Assembly: GCA_023386885.1 (NCBI GenBank)
Contig: JAEWIX010000084.1
Span: forward strand, 1-64,000
Direction of reading: 5' to 3'
Length of the DNA: 64,000 bases
From: Pseudomonadota bacterium
Lineage (GTDB): Bacteria > Pseudomonadota > Alphaproteobacteria > Rhizobiales > Xanthobacteraceae
Shown here: positions 43,450 through 51,951 of the stretch, piece by piece
Numbering within the stretch: position 1 is the first letter of the stretch
Layout: each line of letters opens with the position of its first letter
Made by a program: the position numbers and the translations under genes
Notes under the pieces: model-generated
Told to the model about the DNA's origin: nothing
Databases searched by the model: none
The model's input: only the letters and a program-made list of their open reading frames with translations

Positions 43450-44243
43450 CGAAGGACGGCATCATTCTGGTCACCGGCGGCAGTCGTGGCATCGGAGCCG
43501 CAACCGCGATCATGCTGGCCGAGCGCGGCCATCGCGTCGTGGTGACCGACATCAAGCCCGAGCGGCCGGCCGACGCGCCTACCTCGGTCATCGTCTGGCC
43601 CGACGGTTTCGACGTGGCGGACGAAAACAATGTCAGCGCTGGCATCGAGGCCATCGAAGCCGCGCACGGCCCGATCGTCGGCCTCGTCAACGCGGCCGGC
43701 GTGTTCGGCAAAATGCATAGCCTCGACCGCATCCGAATGGAGAACTGGGATCGCGAGGTCAATATCGACCTGCGCGGCACGTTTCTGGTGGCACGCGCGG
43801 TCGGCGTGCGGATGGCGGCGCGCAAGCACGGCGCCATCGTCAATGTCGCGTCCGTCGCGGGCATGACGTCAGGACCGATCCACGCCTATACGGCCGCCAA
43901 GGCCGGCGTCATCCAACTGACGCTGTCGATGGCCGGCGAGTGGGGCCGCACCGGCGTGCGCGTCAATGCCGTCTCGCCCGGCTTCACCCGCACCGTGGCA
44001 TTGCAGGCCGGCATCGATTCCTGTGCGATGAGCGAGGACCGCCTGACTCGCAACGCCGCGATGGGGCGGCTGGTGCAGCCGTCCGAAGTGGCGGAAGCCA
44101 TCGTCTGGCTGCTCAGCCCGGCGAGCAGCGCCATCACCGGCATCAACCTTCCGGTCGACGCCGGCTTCCTCGCCGGTTCGACCTGGGATTCCTACTGGGG
44201 CCTGCCGGACAGCGACGGCAATATCCATCGCGAAACCCAATGA
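43446..44243 (+). CDS. Short-chain dehydrogenase/reductase
   Basis: 265-residue SDR: TGGSRGIG at 11-18, NAAG in place of NNAG, catalytic Ser and Tyr/Lys in NVASVAG and HAYTAAK. C-terminal ITGINLPVDAGFLAGSTWDSYWG. It is a paralog of the SDR inside the Liv operon (37029). Its ATG overlaps the TetR stop by four bases. Upstream of a Baeyer-Villiger monooxygenase, it most likely converts an alcohol to the ketone substrate. Confidence 0.88.
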   Translation: MTKDGIILVTGGSRGIGAATAIMLAERGHRVVVTDIKPERPADAPTSVIVWPDGFDVADENNVSAGIEAIEAAHGPIVGLVNAAGVFGKMHSLDRIRMENWDREVNIDLRGTFLVARAVGVRMAARKHGAIVNVASVAGMTSGPIHAYTAAKAGVIQLTLSMAGEWGRTGVRVNAVSPGFTRTVALQAGIDSCAMSEDRLTRNAAMGRLVQPSEVAEAIVWLLSPASSAITGINLPVDAGFLAGSTWDSYWGLPDSDGNIHRETQ

Positions 44244-44286
44244 ATCACCTCTCCGACGCACCCGACGCAAAGCGAGGCATCCGCTT

Positions 44287-46194
44287 ATGAACATCGCCAC
44301 GACGCCGAAAGAGTTCGATCTTCCCTCCGCTCTCGAACAGGCCGATATTCGCGTGCTGCTGATGGTGCTGGTCCACATGACCGGCGACCTGCGCTGGTTG
44401 GAGCCGCCATACGCACCACGACGCGACGTGCGGCTGATCCCCGATCCGCGCGCCGGGCTGTCGGACGAAATTCAGGCGGACATCCGCAAGGCCGCGCTGA
44501 AAATCCTCAGCGGTGACGCCAAACCTGTCATCACCGATCCGGGCGACGACCTGATGCTGCGCATGATGAGTGCAACGCTGGGCGAAAAGGTCGCGCCGGA
44601 ATACGCGCCGCTGATGCGCGAGGAAATGGGCCTGATCGAACGCCACGCCAAGTGGAGCGCGCAGCCGCCAGCCGACAAGATCGAGGAGTGTCACGTCCTG
44701 ATCGTCGGCGCGGGCGTCTGCGCCATCGCGCTCGGCGTCGGGCTCAATCGGCTCGGCATCCCTTACACCATCGTCGACAAGGAAGACGACATCGGCGGCA
44801 CCTGGTACGTCAACCGCTATCCGGGCTGCGGCGTCGATACGCCGAACCACTCCTACTCGTACTCGTTCGGTCCGCGCAATCGCTGGACTCGTTACTTCTC
44901 GCAGCAGCAGGAAATTCACGATTACCTGAAGGCGACCGCCGACCGCTTCGGCGTTCGGGAGCACGTCCGGCTCAAGACCCGCCTCACCTCGTCGCGCTGG
45001 GACGAGGCGACCAAGCGCTGGATATCGACGCTGGAAACACCGGACGGCCCGCAGCAGATTTCCTCCACCATTCTGGTCAGCGCCATCGGCCAATTGAACG
45101 ATCCGTCGATGGCGCCGTTCAAAGGCGCCGACGATTTCGCCGGAACGATCTTCCATTCGGCGCGGTGGCCGAAGGATCTCGATATCAAGGGCAAGCACGT
45201 GACAGTGATCGGCACCGGCGCAACCGCAATGCAACTGGTGCCGAGCATCGCCGATCAGGTCGGCTCAGTGACGGTCTATCAACGCACCGCGCAGTGGTCG
45301 CGACCGGTGGCGGGCTATTCCGACAACATCACCGACGGCGCGCAGTGGCTGCTGGAGCATGTGCCGTATTACGCCGAGTGGTACCGCTTCAACATGTTCT
45401 GGCGCTACGGTGACGGCCTGCTGCCATTCCTGCGCAAGGATCCGGATTGGCCGTATCCCGACCGCGCGGTGAATGCCGGCAACGACCGGCACCGCGAGGA
45501 ACTCACCGAGTTCATCCTGTCCGAACTGGAAGGCCGCCCCGACCTGATCGCAAAGTGCGTGCCGACCTATCCGCCTTACGGCAAGCGTATCCTGCTCGAC
45601 AACAACTGGTTCCGCACCTTGCGCAAGCCGAACGTCGATCTCGTCACCGAAAAGATCGATCACATTGCGTGCGACGGCATCGTCACCGCTGACGGCGCCA
45701 TGCATCCCGCCGACGTGATCGTGGTATCCACCGGCTTCAAGGTCAACGAGATGGCCGCCAAGCTCAACATTACGGGCCGCGACGGCAAGAATCTCCGCGA
45801 TGCCTGGGCGGGTGAAAATCCCACCGCACATCTCGGCCTCACCGTGCCGGATTTCCCCAATCTGTTCGTGATGCTCGGCCCCAACACCGGCCCGGCGCAT
45901 GGCGGCAGCGTGATCTTCCAGGCCGAATGCCAGTCACGCTACATCACTTCGTGCCTGGTGGAGATGATCGAGAAGGACATCGCCGCCATCGACGTTCGCC
46001 CTGAGGTGAAGGATGCTTATGTCGAAAAGGTCGATGCCGAACATGAGCAGATGATCTGGACCCATCCCGGCATGACGACCTATTACCGCAACAGCCAGGG
46101 CCGGGTGTTCTCGGCGATGCCGTGGCGCTTCGTCGACTACTGGGAGATGACCCACGATCCCGATCTGCGCGACTATCGCGTCACCAATGCATGA
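44287..46194 (+). CDS. Type I Baeyer-Villiger monooxygenase, HAPMO-like
   Basis: 635-residue flavoprotein using NADPH and O2 to convert ketones to esters or lactones. The BVMO fingerprint F-x-G-x-x-x-H-x-x-x-W-P is at 284-295 (FAGTIFHSARWP). The FAD Rossmann motif starts near 141 (GAGVCA, Ala for the third Gly), followed by GGTWYVNRYPGCGVDTPNHSYSYSF; the NADP motif is GTGATAM. A 138-residue N-terminal extension precedes the FAD domain, as in 4-hydroxyacetophenone monooxygenase (about 640 residues), so that subtype is likely. ATG at 44287 has a GAGG site. It follows an SDR by 43 bases and precedes a DsbA-like isomerase by 12. The ketone is not identified. Confidence 0.93.
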   Translation: MNIATTPKEFDLPSALEQADIRVLLMVLVHMTGDLRWLEPPYAPRRDVRLIPDPRAGLSDEIQADIRKAALKILSGDAKPVITDPGDDLMLRMMSATLGEKVAPEYAPLMREEMGLIERHAKWSAQPPADKIEECHVLIVGAGVCAIALGVGLNRLGIPYTIVDKEDDIGGTWYVNRYPGCGVDTPNHSYSYSFGPRNRWTRYFSQQQEIHDYLKATADRFGVREHVRLKTRLTSSRWDEATKRWISTLETPDGPQQISSTILVSAIGQLNDPSMAPFKGADDFAGTIFHSARWPKDLDIKGKHVTVIGTGATAMQLVPSIADQVGSVTVYQRTAQWSRPVAGYSDNITDGAQWLLEHVPYYAEWYRFNMFWRYGDGLLPFLRKDPDWPYPDRAVNAGNDRHREELTEFILSELEGRPDLIAKCVPTYPPYGKRILLDNNWFRTLRKPNVDLVTEKIDHIACDGIVTADGAMHPADVIVVSTGFKVNEMAAKLNITGRDGKNLRDAWAGENPTAHLGLTVPDFPNLFVMLGPNTGPAHGGSVIFQAECQSRYITSCLVEMIEKDIAAIDVRPEVKDAYVEKVDAEHEQMIWTHPGMTTYYRNSQGRVFSAMPWRFVDYWEMTHDPDLRDYRVTNA

Positions 46195-46206
46195 GATGAA
46201 CGAACC

Positions 46207-46836
46207 ATGACGAAACCCCGCGTCCGCATCTATACCGACTATAAGAGCCCCTACGCTTACGTCGCCAACAAGCCGCTGTTCGCGCTGGAGCAGGATTACG
46301 GCGTCGAACTGGAGTGGCTGCCCTACACGCTCCGCGTCGCGGAGTTCATGGGCACCGTCGAGGAACGCACCCCGCATTTCTGGCGCAAGGTGCGCTACGC
46401 CTACATGGACGCGCGCCGCTACGCCAACGCGCAGGGCCTGACCATGAAAGGGCCGCGACGGATTTACGATGCGTTCTATTCCAGCGCCGGGATGCTGTTC
46501 GCGCAACGCAACGGCATCTTCCGAGCCTATCACGACACCGTCTTCGGCCGCTTCTGGAATCACGATCTCGAAATCGACAACCTGTCCGACATCAGCGGCG
46601 TGATCACGTCGGTCGGCGGATCGGCGCGGGATTTCGAAGCCTATGTCCACGGCCCGGCGCGCGAAGAGCACGACTGCCTCATCACCGAGGCGGAAGACCT
46701 CGGCGTGTTCGGCGTGCCGACCATGGTGTTCAATGGCGAACTGTTCTGGGGTGGCGACCGCATTGAACTCCTGATCGAACGCATCAAGGACCCGGACTCG
46801 ATCAAGACCGCGCTCGGCAGCCGCCATCGGGCGTAG
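46207..46836 (+). CDS. DsbA-family / 2-hydroxychromene-2-carboxylate isomerase-like protein
   Basis: 209-residue thioredoxin-fold protein of the kappa-GST/DsbA group. There is no CXXC; Ser14 in TDYKSPYAY takes the position of the catalytic residue, and the cis-proline is in FGVPTMVFNGELFWGGDR. This pattern is that of HCCA isomerases (NahD) and related glutathione-dependent isomerases. Start ATG at 46207 has only a weak ribosome site, 12 bases after the monooxygenase stop. It closes the operon; a hairpin lies beyond a palindromic repeat downstream. It may act on the product of the monooxygenase, but the reaction is unknown. Confidence 0.82.
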   Translation: MTKPRVRIYTDYKSPYAYVANKPLFALEQDYGVELEWLPYTLRVAEFMGTVEERTPHFWRKVRYAYMDARRYANAQGLTMKGPRRIYDAFYSSAGMLFAQRNGIFRAYHDTVFGRFWNHDLEIDNLSDISGVITSVGGSARDFEAYVHGPAREEHDCLITEAEDLGVFGVPTMVFNGELFWGGDRIELLIERIKDPDSIKTALGSRHRA

Positions 46837-46863
46837 TCGCCTGACGGTCGAATCCTGAATCCG

Positions 46864-46950
46864 TCATGGCCGGATTTGTTCCGGCCATCCACGTCTTACT
46901 CTTTGTGGAAGTAATCAAGACGTAGATGGCCGGGACAAATCCGGCCATGA
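46864..46950. repeat. Palindromic intergenic repeat (copy 2)
   Basis: Outer inverted repeat of 17 bases with one mismatch (46864-46880 against 46934-46950) with inner related dyads (GGCCGG...CCGGCC and CACGTCTT...AAGACGT). It shares its dyad sequence with the second half of the element at 2827-2990 and the outer arms of 51077-51141. Confidence 0.75.
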
Positions 46951-46960
46951 CGCGTTGTGA

Positions 46961-46988
46961 GCAGAGGGCACCGCACGGTGCCCTCTGC
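46961..46988. terminator. Hairpin between convergent monooxygenase genes
   Basis: GCAGAGGGCACC-GCAC-GGTGCCCTCTGC, perfect 12-base arms, between the stop codons of the DsbA-like (46836) and flavin monooxygenase (47016) genes. T-runs on either side are short, so it is a strong hairpin with weak classical terminator tails. Confidence 0.7.
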
Positions 46989-47015
46989 ATTTGGCGATCT
47001 CAGCAACCTGCACCC

Positions 47016-48824
47016 TCAACTCAGGTGATGCCGCTCCTGCAAGCCGTAGACCGGCGTCGGGATGCCTTCCATTCGCGCTTTCAGTTGCAGCGACAAATAC
47101 TGCGAGTAGTGCCGCGACTGATGCAGGTTGCCGCCGTGGAACCAGAGCGCTTCCTGCTGCGTCGGCTTCCACATGTTGCGCTGCTCGCCTTCCCACGGGC
47201 CGGGATCCTTGGTGGTGTTCGAGCCCAATCCCCAGACCTTGCCGACCTTGTCCGCAACGTCCTTTGAAATGAGGTCGGCGGCCCAGCCGTTCATTGAGCC
47301 GTAGCCGGTGGCGTAGACCACGAGATCGGCGGGCAGTTCGGTACCGTCGACGAATTTCACGCCGGTCTCGGTGAGCTCCTGCACGGCAGCGCCTGGCCCG
47401 CTCTTCAGCTTGATCGAGCCGTCGATGACAAGATCGCAAGCGCCGACGTCGATGTAATAGCCGGAGCCGCGGCGCAGATATTTCATGAACAGCCCGGAGC
47501 CATCGTCGCCCCAGTCGTGCATGAAGCCGACCTTGTCGAGTGCGTCGTAGAAATCCTTGTCGCGCTCGTGCATCTGTTGATAGAGCGGAATCTGGAATTC
47601 GTGCATGATCTTGTAGGGCAGCGACGCGAAGATCAGGTCGGCCTTGCGCGTGGTCATGCCATTCTCGACCGCCTGCTCCGAATAAAGCGCGCCGAGGCCG
47701 ATATCCATCAGCGTGTTGGAACGCACGATATGCGTCGACGAGCGCTGCACCATGGTGACGTCCGCACCACCTTCCCACAGCGCCGCGCAGATATCGTGCG
47801 CGGAATTGTTGGAGCCGATCACCACCACTTTCTTGCCGCGATAATTTTCCGGCCCCGGATGGCTCGAGGAGTGCTGCTGTTCGCCCTTGAAGATATCCTG
47901 CCCTTTATAGGTCGGCCAGTTCGCCTTGCCGGACATGCCGGTCGCCAGCACGAGCTGCTTCGGCTTCAGCGTGATCTCCTTGCCGTCACGCTCGACAACA
48001 ACGGTCCATTCCTTGGCCTTCTCGTCGTACTTCGCCGACTTCGCCGTGGTTGAGCTCCAGTAGTTCAGTTCCATCACCTTGGTGTACATTTCCAGCCAGT
48101 CGCCGATCTTGTCCTTCGGCGCGAACACCGGCCAGTTCTTCGGGAAATCGATGTAAGGCAAGTGGTCGTACCAGACCGGATCGTGCAGGCAGAGGGATTT
48201 GTAGCGCTTGCGCCATGAATCGCCGGCGCGCTCGTTCTTCTCGATAATGATGGTCGGCACGCCGAGCTGGCGCAGCCGCGCGCCAAGCGCGATGCCGCCC
48301 TGTCCGCCGCCGATGATCAACGCATAAGGCTGTTTGGAGATGCCGAGTTCGGCCGCCTCCTGCTCGCGCTCCTCTTTCCAACTCTTGCGATCCTTGCCGT
48401 GACCATGCTTGGCGCCGAGCGGACGGGTGAAGCCGGACTTCTCCTCATGACCTTTCAGTTCGCTCATGGTCGTAAGCAGCGTCCAGATGCGGCCGTCCTT
48501 CAGGCGCAGATGGCCGTAACCGCGCGCGACCTCGGTTTCGAACTGGATCCAGGTCTCAAGGATGCCGTCGGTTTCGGTGGCATCCTCGCCGTCGGCGATC
48601 CGCCAGTTCGACGGCTTGGTATCGGCAAGCCGCGCCTTCAGCATGTCGCGCACCTGATCCTGACCTTCCATGGTTTTGATGTTCCAGGTGAAGGTGACGA
48701 GATCGCGCCAGTAACAATCGGTCTGAAACAATGCGACAGCGCGGTCGATGTCGCCCAACGACAACGCATCGTCGAGCGCATTGAGCAATGTGGTCACGCG
48801 TCCGTTCGGTGCTTTCTCGAGCAT
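47016..48824 (-). CDS. NTF2-like / flavin-containing monooxygenase fusion
   Basis: 602-residue protein. Residues about 8-125 form an NTF2/SnoaL-like domain; residues about 165-600 are a flavin monooxygenase with FAD motif GGGQGG at 172-177 and NADP motif GSNNSAH at 337-343. The FMO/BVMO linker appears as F312-x-G-x-x-x-H318 but without the BVMO tryptophan that should follow. The substrate is unknown; related fusions are common in bacteria degrading hydrocarbons and terpenoids. ATG at 48824 follows GGGAGG by six bases, while the longer frame has no such site. A sigma-54 promoter match lies about 94-109 bases upstream, and the divergent gene encodes a sigma-54 activator. Confidence 0.9.
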   Translation of the reverse strand: MLEKAPNGRVTTLLNALDDALSLGDIDRAVALFQTDCYWRDLVTFTWNIKTMEGQDQVRDMLKARLADTKPSNWRIADGEDATETDGILETWIQFETEVARGYGHLRLKDGRIWTLLTTMSELKGHEEKSGFTRPLGAKHGHGKDRKSWKEEREQEAAELGISKQPYALIIGGGQGGIALGARLRQLGVPTIIIEKNERAGDSWRKRYKSLCLHDPVWYDHLPYIDFPKNWPVFAPKDKIGDWLEMYTKVMELNYWSSTTAKSAKYDEKAKEWTVVVERDGKEITLKPKQLVLATGMSGKANWPTYKGQDIFKGEQQHSSSHPGPENYRGKKVVVIGSNNSAHDICAALWEGGADVTMVQRSSTHIVRSNTLMDIGLGALYSEQAVENGMTTRKADLIFASLPYKIMHEFQIPLYQQMHERDKDFYDALDKVGFMHDWGDDGSGLFMKYLRRGSGYYIDVGACDLVIDGSIKLKSGPGAAVQELTETGVKFVDGTELPADLVVYATGYGSMNGWAADLISKDVADKVGKVWGLGSNTTKDPGPWEGEQRNMWKPTQQEALWFHGGNLHQSRHYSQYLSLQLKARMEGIPTPVYGLQERHHLS

Positions 48825-48917
48825 GATGATCCTCCCTTGTGCCGCCCGCGAGCCTACGCTCGTTTCCCGGTCGCGGCGTGATAATCCCGAGGTCGAATGT
48901 GCCTCTGCACCTAAGTC

Positions 48918-48933
48918 AGCAAGCTCCATGCCA
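48918..48933 (-). promoter_or_regulatory. Sigma-54 promoter for the flavin monooxygenase
   Basis: On the minus strand the sequence reads TGGCAT-GGAGC-TTGCT, matching the -24/-12 consensus TGGCAC-N5-TTGCW at all but one position with exact spacing. It would start transcription near 48907, giving a leader of about 83 bases before the ATG at 48824. Confidence 0.75.
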
Positions 48934-49008
48934 TCGCCGCATTTCCTGGATTCCCATGCGAAATCCTTGCGTTAGTTGGAAGGTGGCCGCACGCGGAGTG
49001 AGGCGTCG

Positions 49009-49032
49009 TGCAACAGGTGTTGCATTCAACAC
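49009..49032. promoter_or_regulatory. Overlapping dyads, probable enhancer for the AcoR-like activator
   Basis: TGCAACA-GG-TGTTGCA (49009-49024) overlaps GTGTTG-CATT-CAACAC (49017-49032), so the half-site CAAC/GTTG occurs three times. It lies about 90 bases upstream of the sigma-54 promoter and 85 bases before the activator's own start, a suitable place for an upstream activating sequence. Confidence 0.6.
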
Positions 49033-49116
49033 TCCTTGATCGGCAACGAAATCCGGGTGACACTTCGCGCAATCAGAAAAATGAGATGCGGGACAACACC
49101 GAGGAGACATGCTGCC

Positions 49117-51057
49117 GTGATCACGGAGCAGGCGGCTCATATCGATGAACTGGTGCGCGTCGCGGTCGGCGAGAACAGCGTGCGCGATACGATCATCCAT
49201 CAGTCGTGGGTGCGTTGCGTCTCGGAGCACAAGCTCGATCCGGTGGTGTTACGCGAGGCCTGCATCGTCACGTCCGGACGCTTGCGCGAACATCGCGATG
49301 CGATGGACGAATTCCTCCACACCGCGCGCTTCGGGCTGGAGATGCTTTATCGCCAGATCGCGGGCCTCGGTTATGTGCTGCTGCTTACCGATGCCAAAGG
49401 CATCACGGTAGATTTCATCGGCGATCCGACCTTCAACAACAATCTGCGCAAGGCTGGGCTTTATCTCGGCGCCGACTGGAACGAACCGAATGCCGGCACC
49501 TGTGCGGTCGGCACCTGCATCGCCACCGAGGAAGCGCTGACGGTGCATCAGTCCGATCACTTCGATGCCACGCACATTCCGCTCACCTGCACCGCCGCGC
49601 CGGTGTTCGATCCCTCCGGTAAACTCGCCGCCGTGCTCGATATCTCGGCGCTGCGCTCGCCGGAGCCGAAGGCCAGCCAGTTCCTGGCGCTGCAATTGGT
49701 GAAGTCGTTCGCGCACAAGATCGAGAACGCCAACCTGCTGAACCGTTTCCGCAACGAGTGGATCATCAAACTATCGGGGTCGGCTGAATTCGTCGACGTC
49801 GATCCGGATTACGTGATGGCGCTCGACAGTTCCGGGCGGATCATCGGCTTCAACAACATGGCGCGGCAGTTGCTGGCGCGGGAACTGAGTAAGCGGCCGG
49901 AAATTCGCCTGCGCGGCGACGGCTACAACATCGCGCATATCTTCGAATGCGGCATCGACGACATGCCGCGCTTCGCCCATTCGCGACCGACCGCACAGCG
50001 CACCTTGCGCCTGCGCAGCAGCGGCACCACGCTGTTCGCGCAAACCCTGCCGCCGCCCGCAAAAGCGGTATCGTCGACGACACGTCGCGGCGAGCCGACG
50101 CTGCTGGCATCGCTCCGCAATCTGTTCCATGGCGACGCCGCGATGGCCGACGTGGTGACGCGCGCCGCCAAACTGATCAACACGCAGATGAGCCTGCTGA
50201 TCACCGGAGAAACCGGCACCGGCAAGGAGCACTTCACCAAGGCGCTGCACGCGGTCAGCGCGCGCGCCGGCAAGCCTTTCGTCGCAGTCAATTGCGCGGC
50301 GTTACCGGAAAGCCTGATCGAAAGCGAGTTGTTCGGCTACGAGTCTGGCGCCTTCACCGGCGCCAAGGCCAAGGGCAAGAAGGGACTGGTACTGGAAGCC
50401 GATGGTGGCACCCTGTTCCTCGACGAGATCGGCGACATGCCGATTTCATCGCAGACCCGTCTGCTGCGGGTTCTCGCCGAACGCGAGGTCACTCCGGTCG
50501 GCCGCACCAGGCCAGTATCGCTGAACATCCGCGTCATCGCTGCCACGCACCGCGATCTGGTCGAACTGGTGAAGGCCGGACAATTCCGCGAAGATCTGTA
50601 TTTCCGGCTCAACGGCGCGGTTCTGGCGTTGCCGCCGCTGCGCCAGCGCGGCGATCTCGAATGGCTGATCGAGCAGCGCCTGCTCAAGCTCGCGGCGACG
50701 AACGGCACCGCCTATTCGCTGACCGTCGCGGCACGCAACGCGATGCTGGCTTACGATTGGCCCGGCAACATCCGCGAGTTGATGAACGCCATCGACTACG
50801 GTTGCGCACTGTCGACCGGCGGGATTGTCGATATCGGTGACCTGCCAGAACGCGTCGTGCATTCTCAACGCAATATCGCCTCACCCAGTACGACCGCCAG
50901 ACGGACCACAACCGATCAGGCGGAAGCGTTGCTGACAGCCTTGCGCGACAACCGCTGGAACATTTCACGCGTCGCCCGCGCGCAAGGCGTCGACCGCTCG
51001 ACCATCCACCGCCAGATTCACCGCTTCGGCATCACGACGCCGAAGGATCTGGTTTAA
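49117..51057 (+). CDS. Sigma-54-dependent activator, AcoR family
   Basis: 646-residue enhancer-binding protein. The N-terminal region has a GAF-type sensor (about 70-200, ending CTAAPVFDPSGKLAAVLDISAL) and a possible PAS-like segment (about 225-310). The AAA+ domain has Walker A GETGTGKE from residue 364 and the sigma-54 contact loop GAFTGA at 411-416, Walker B GGTLFLDEIGD and a Fis-type HTH at the C-terminus (NISRVARAQGVDRSTIHRQI). GTG at 49117 follows GAGGAG by ten bases; the upstream frame is open without a better site. It is divergent from the flavin monooxygenase with a sigma-54 promoter, its likely target. AcoR relatives respond to acetoin, ketones, alcohols or phenols. Confidence 0.93.
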   Translation: MITEQAAHIDELVRVAVGENSVRDTIIHQSWVRCVSEHKLDPVVLREACIVTSGRLREHRDAMDEFLHTARFGLEMLYRQIAGLGYVLLLTDAKGITVDFIGDPTFNNNLRKAGLYLGADWNEPNAGTCAVGTCIATEEALTVHQSDHFDATHIPLTCTAAPVFDPSGKLAAVLDISALRSPEPKASQFLALQLVKSFAHKIENANLLNRFRNEWIIKLSGSAEFVDVDPDYVMALDSSGRIIGFNNMARQLLARELSKRPEIRLRGDGYNIAHIFECGIDDMPRFAHSRPTAQRTLRLRSSGTTLFAQTLPPPAKAVSSTTRRGEPTLLASLRNLFHGDAAMADVVTRAAKLINTQMSLLITGETGTGKEHFTKALHAVSARAGKPFVAVNCAALPESLIESELFGYESGAFTGAKAKGKKGLVLEADGGTLFLDEIGDMPISSQTRLLRVLAEREVTPVGRTRPVSLNIRVIAATHRDLVELVKAGQFREDLYFRLNGAVLALPPLRQRGDLEWLIEQRLLKLAATNGTAYSLTVAARNAMLAYDWPGNIRELMNAIDYGCALSTGGIVDIGDLPERVVHSQRNIASPSTTARRTTTDQAEALLTALRDNRWNISRVARAQGVDRSTIHRQIHRFGITTPKDLV

Positions 51058-51076
51058 GTCGAACTGAGGATTTTCC

Positions 51077-51141
51077 GTCATGGCCGGGCATAGCCGTTCG
51101 AAGAACGGCGTCGCTACGCTCGCCTATGTCCCGGCCATGAC
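51077..51141. repeat. Palindromic intergenic repeat (copy 3)
   Basis: 12-base outer inverted repeat GTCATGGCCGGG / CCCGGCCATGAC around a centre nearly identical to the 21-base unit and flank in 2885-2915. It fills the gap between the convergent activator and SDR genes and may serve as their terminator. Confidence 0.75.
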
Positions 51142-51183
51142 GCGTTGTGACGTGGAGCAGCTTGGAGAAGTGTCCCAGCTCTT

Positions 51184-51951
51184 CTACCCGTTCATCGTCA
51201 GACCGCCGGACACGCTGATCACCTGCCCGGTGATGAAGTTGGCGTCGTCGCTCGACAGAAACGCAATCATTCCGGGAATATCGTCCGGCTGCCCGAGCCG
51301 CTTGAGCGGAATCGCACGCTTCAATCCCTCGTAGATCTTCTGGCCGAATTCGCCGTCACCGACGAAAGAGCGCAACAGCGCCGTGTCAGTGGGCCCCGGA
51401 CACACCGCGTTAACCCGGATATTGTCGCGAGCATATTCCCGCGCAATCGTCTTGGAGAAGGAAATCAGGCCACCCTTGCAGGCCGAATAGACCGACTCGC
51501 CGGACGAACCGACACGGCCGGCATCCGATGCGACGTTGACGATTTTGCCGCCGCCGCCCGCAATCATATGGGGCATTGCGGCCTTGTGGAGGTTGAGCGG
51601 TCCACGCAGGTTGATCGCGATAATCTTGTCCCACAGGTCGGGATCGGTCTGAAGAAATGGCTTGGCAATATCCCATCCGGCATTGTTGACCAGAATGTCG
51701 AGTTGGCCGAACCTGGCGACGCCGCGATCCACTGCCTCCTTGACCGCCCCATAGTCCGCGATGTCCACCGCCAGCGGATACAATCGCGACTCGTCCGCGC
51801 CCAGATCGGCGGCGAGCCCCTTCAACGCATCCGCGTTGATATCGACCGCGAGAATATTGACACCCTCGTCGAGAAAACGGCGGCAGATCGCGCGCCCTAT
51901 TCCGCCAGCGGCCCCGGTGACGATGGCAACGCGGTTCTTCAGACCTCTCAT
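51184..51951 (-). CDS. BadH-like short-chain dehydrogenase
   Basis: 255-residue SDR closely resembling Rhodopseudomonas BadH (2-hydroxycyclohexanecarboxyl-CoA dehydrogenase of alicyclic and benzoate degradation): NNAGWDIAKPF, ASDAGRVGSSGESVYSACKGGL, VCPGPTDTALL and the ending FITGQVISVSGGLTMNG. Catalytic residues are Ser142, Tyr155 and Lys159; TGAAGGIG at 12-19. GTG at 51978 after GGGAGG is an alternative start; ATG at 51951 after GGAG matches the BadH start and length. It stands alone, without other bad genes, convergent with the AcoR-like gene. A role on a cyclic 2- or 3-hydroxyacyl-CoA is inferred from similarity. Confidence 0.87.
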   Translation of the reverse strand: MRGLKNRVAIVTGAAGGIGRAICRRFLDEGVNILAVDINADALKGLAADLGADESRLYPLAVDIADYGAVKEAVDRGVARFGQLDILVNNAGWDIAKPFLQTDPDLWDKIIAINLRGPLNLHKAAMPHMIAGGGGKIVNVASDAGRVGSSGESVYSACKGGLISFSKTIAREYARDNIRVNAVCPGPTDTALLRSFVGDGEFGQKIYEGLKRAIPLKRLGQPDDIPGMIAFLSSDDANFITGQVISVSGGLTMNG

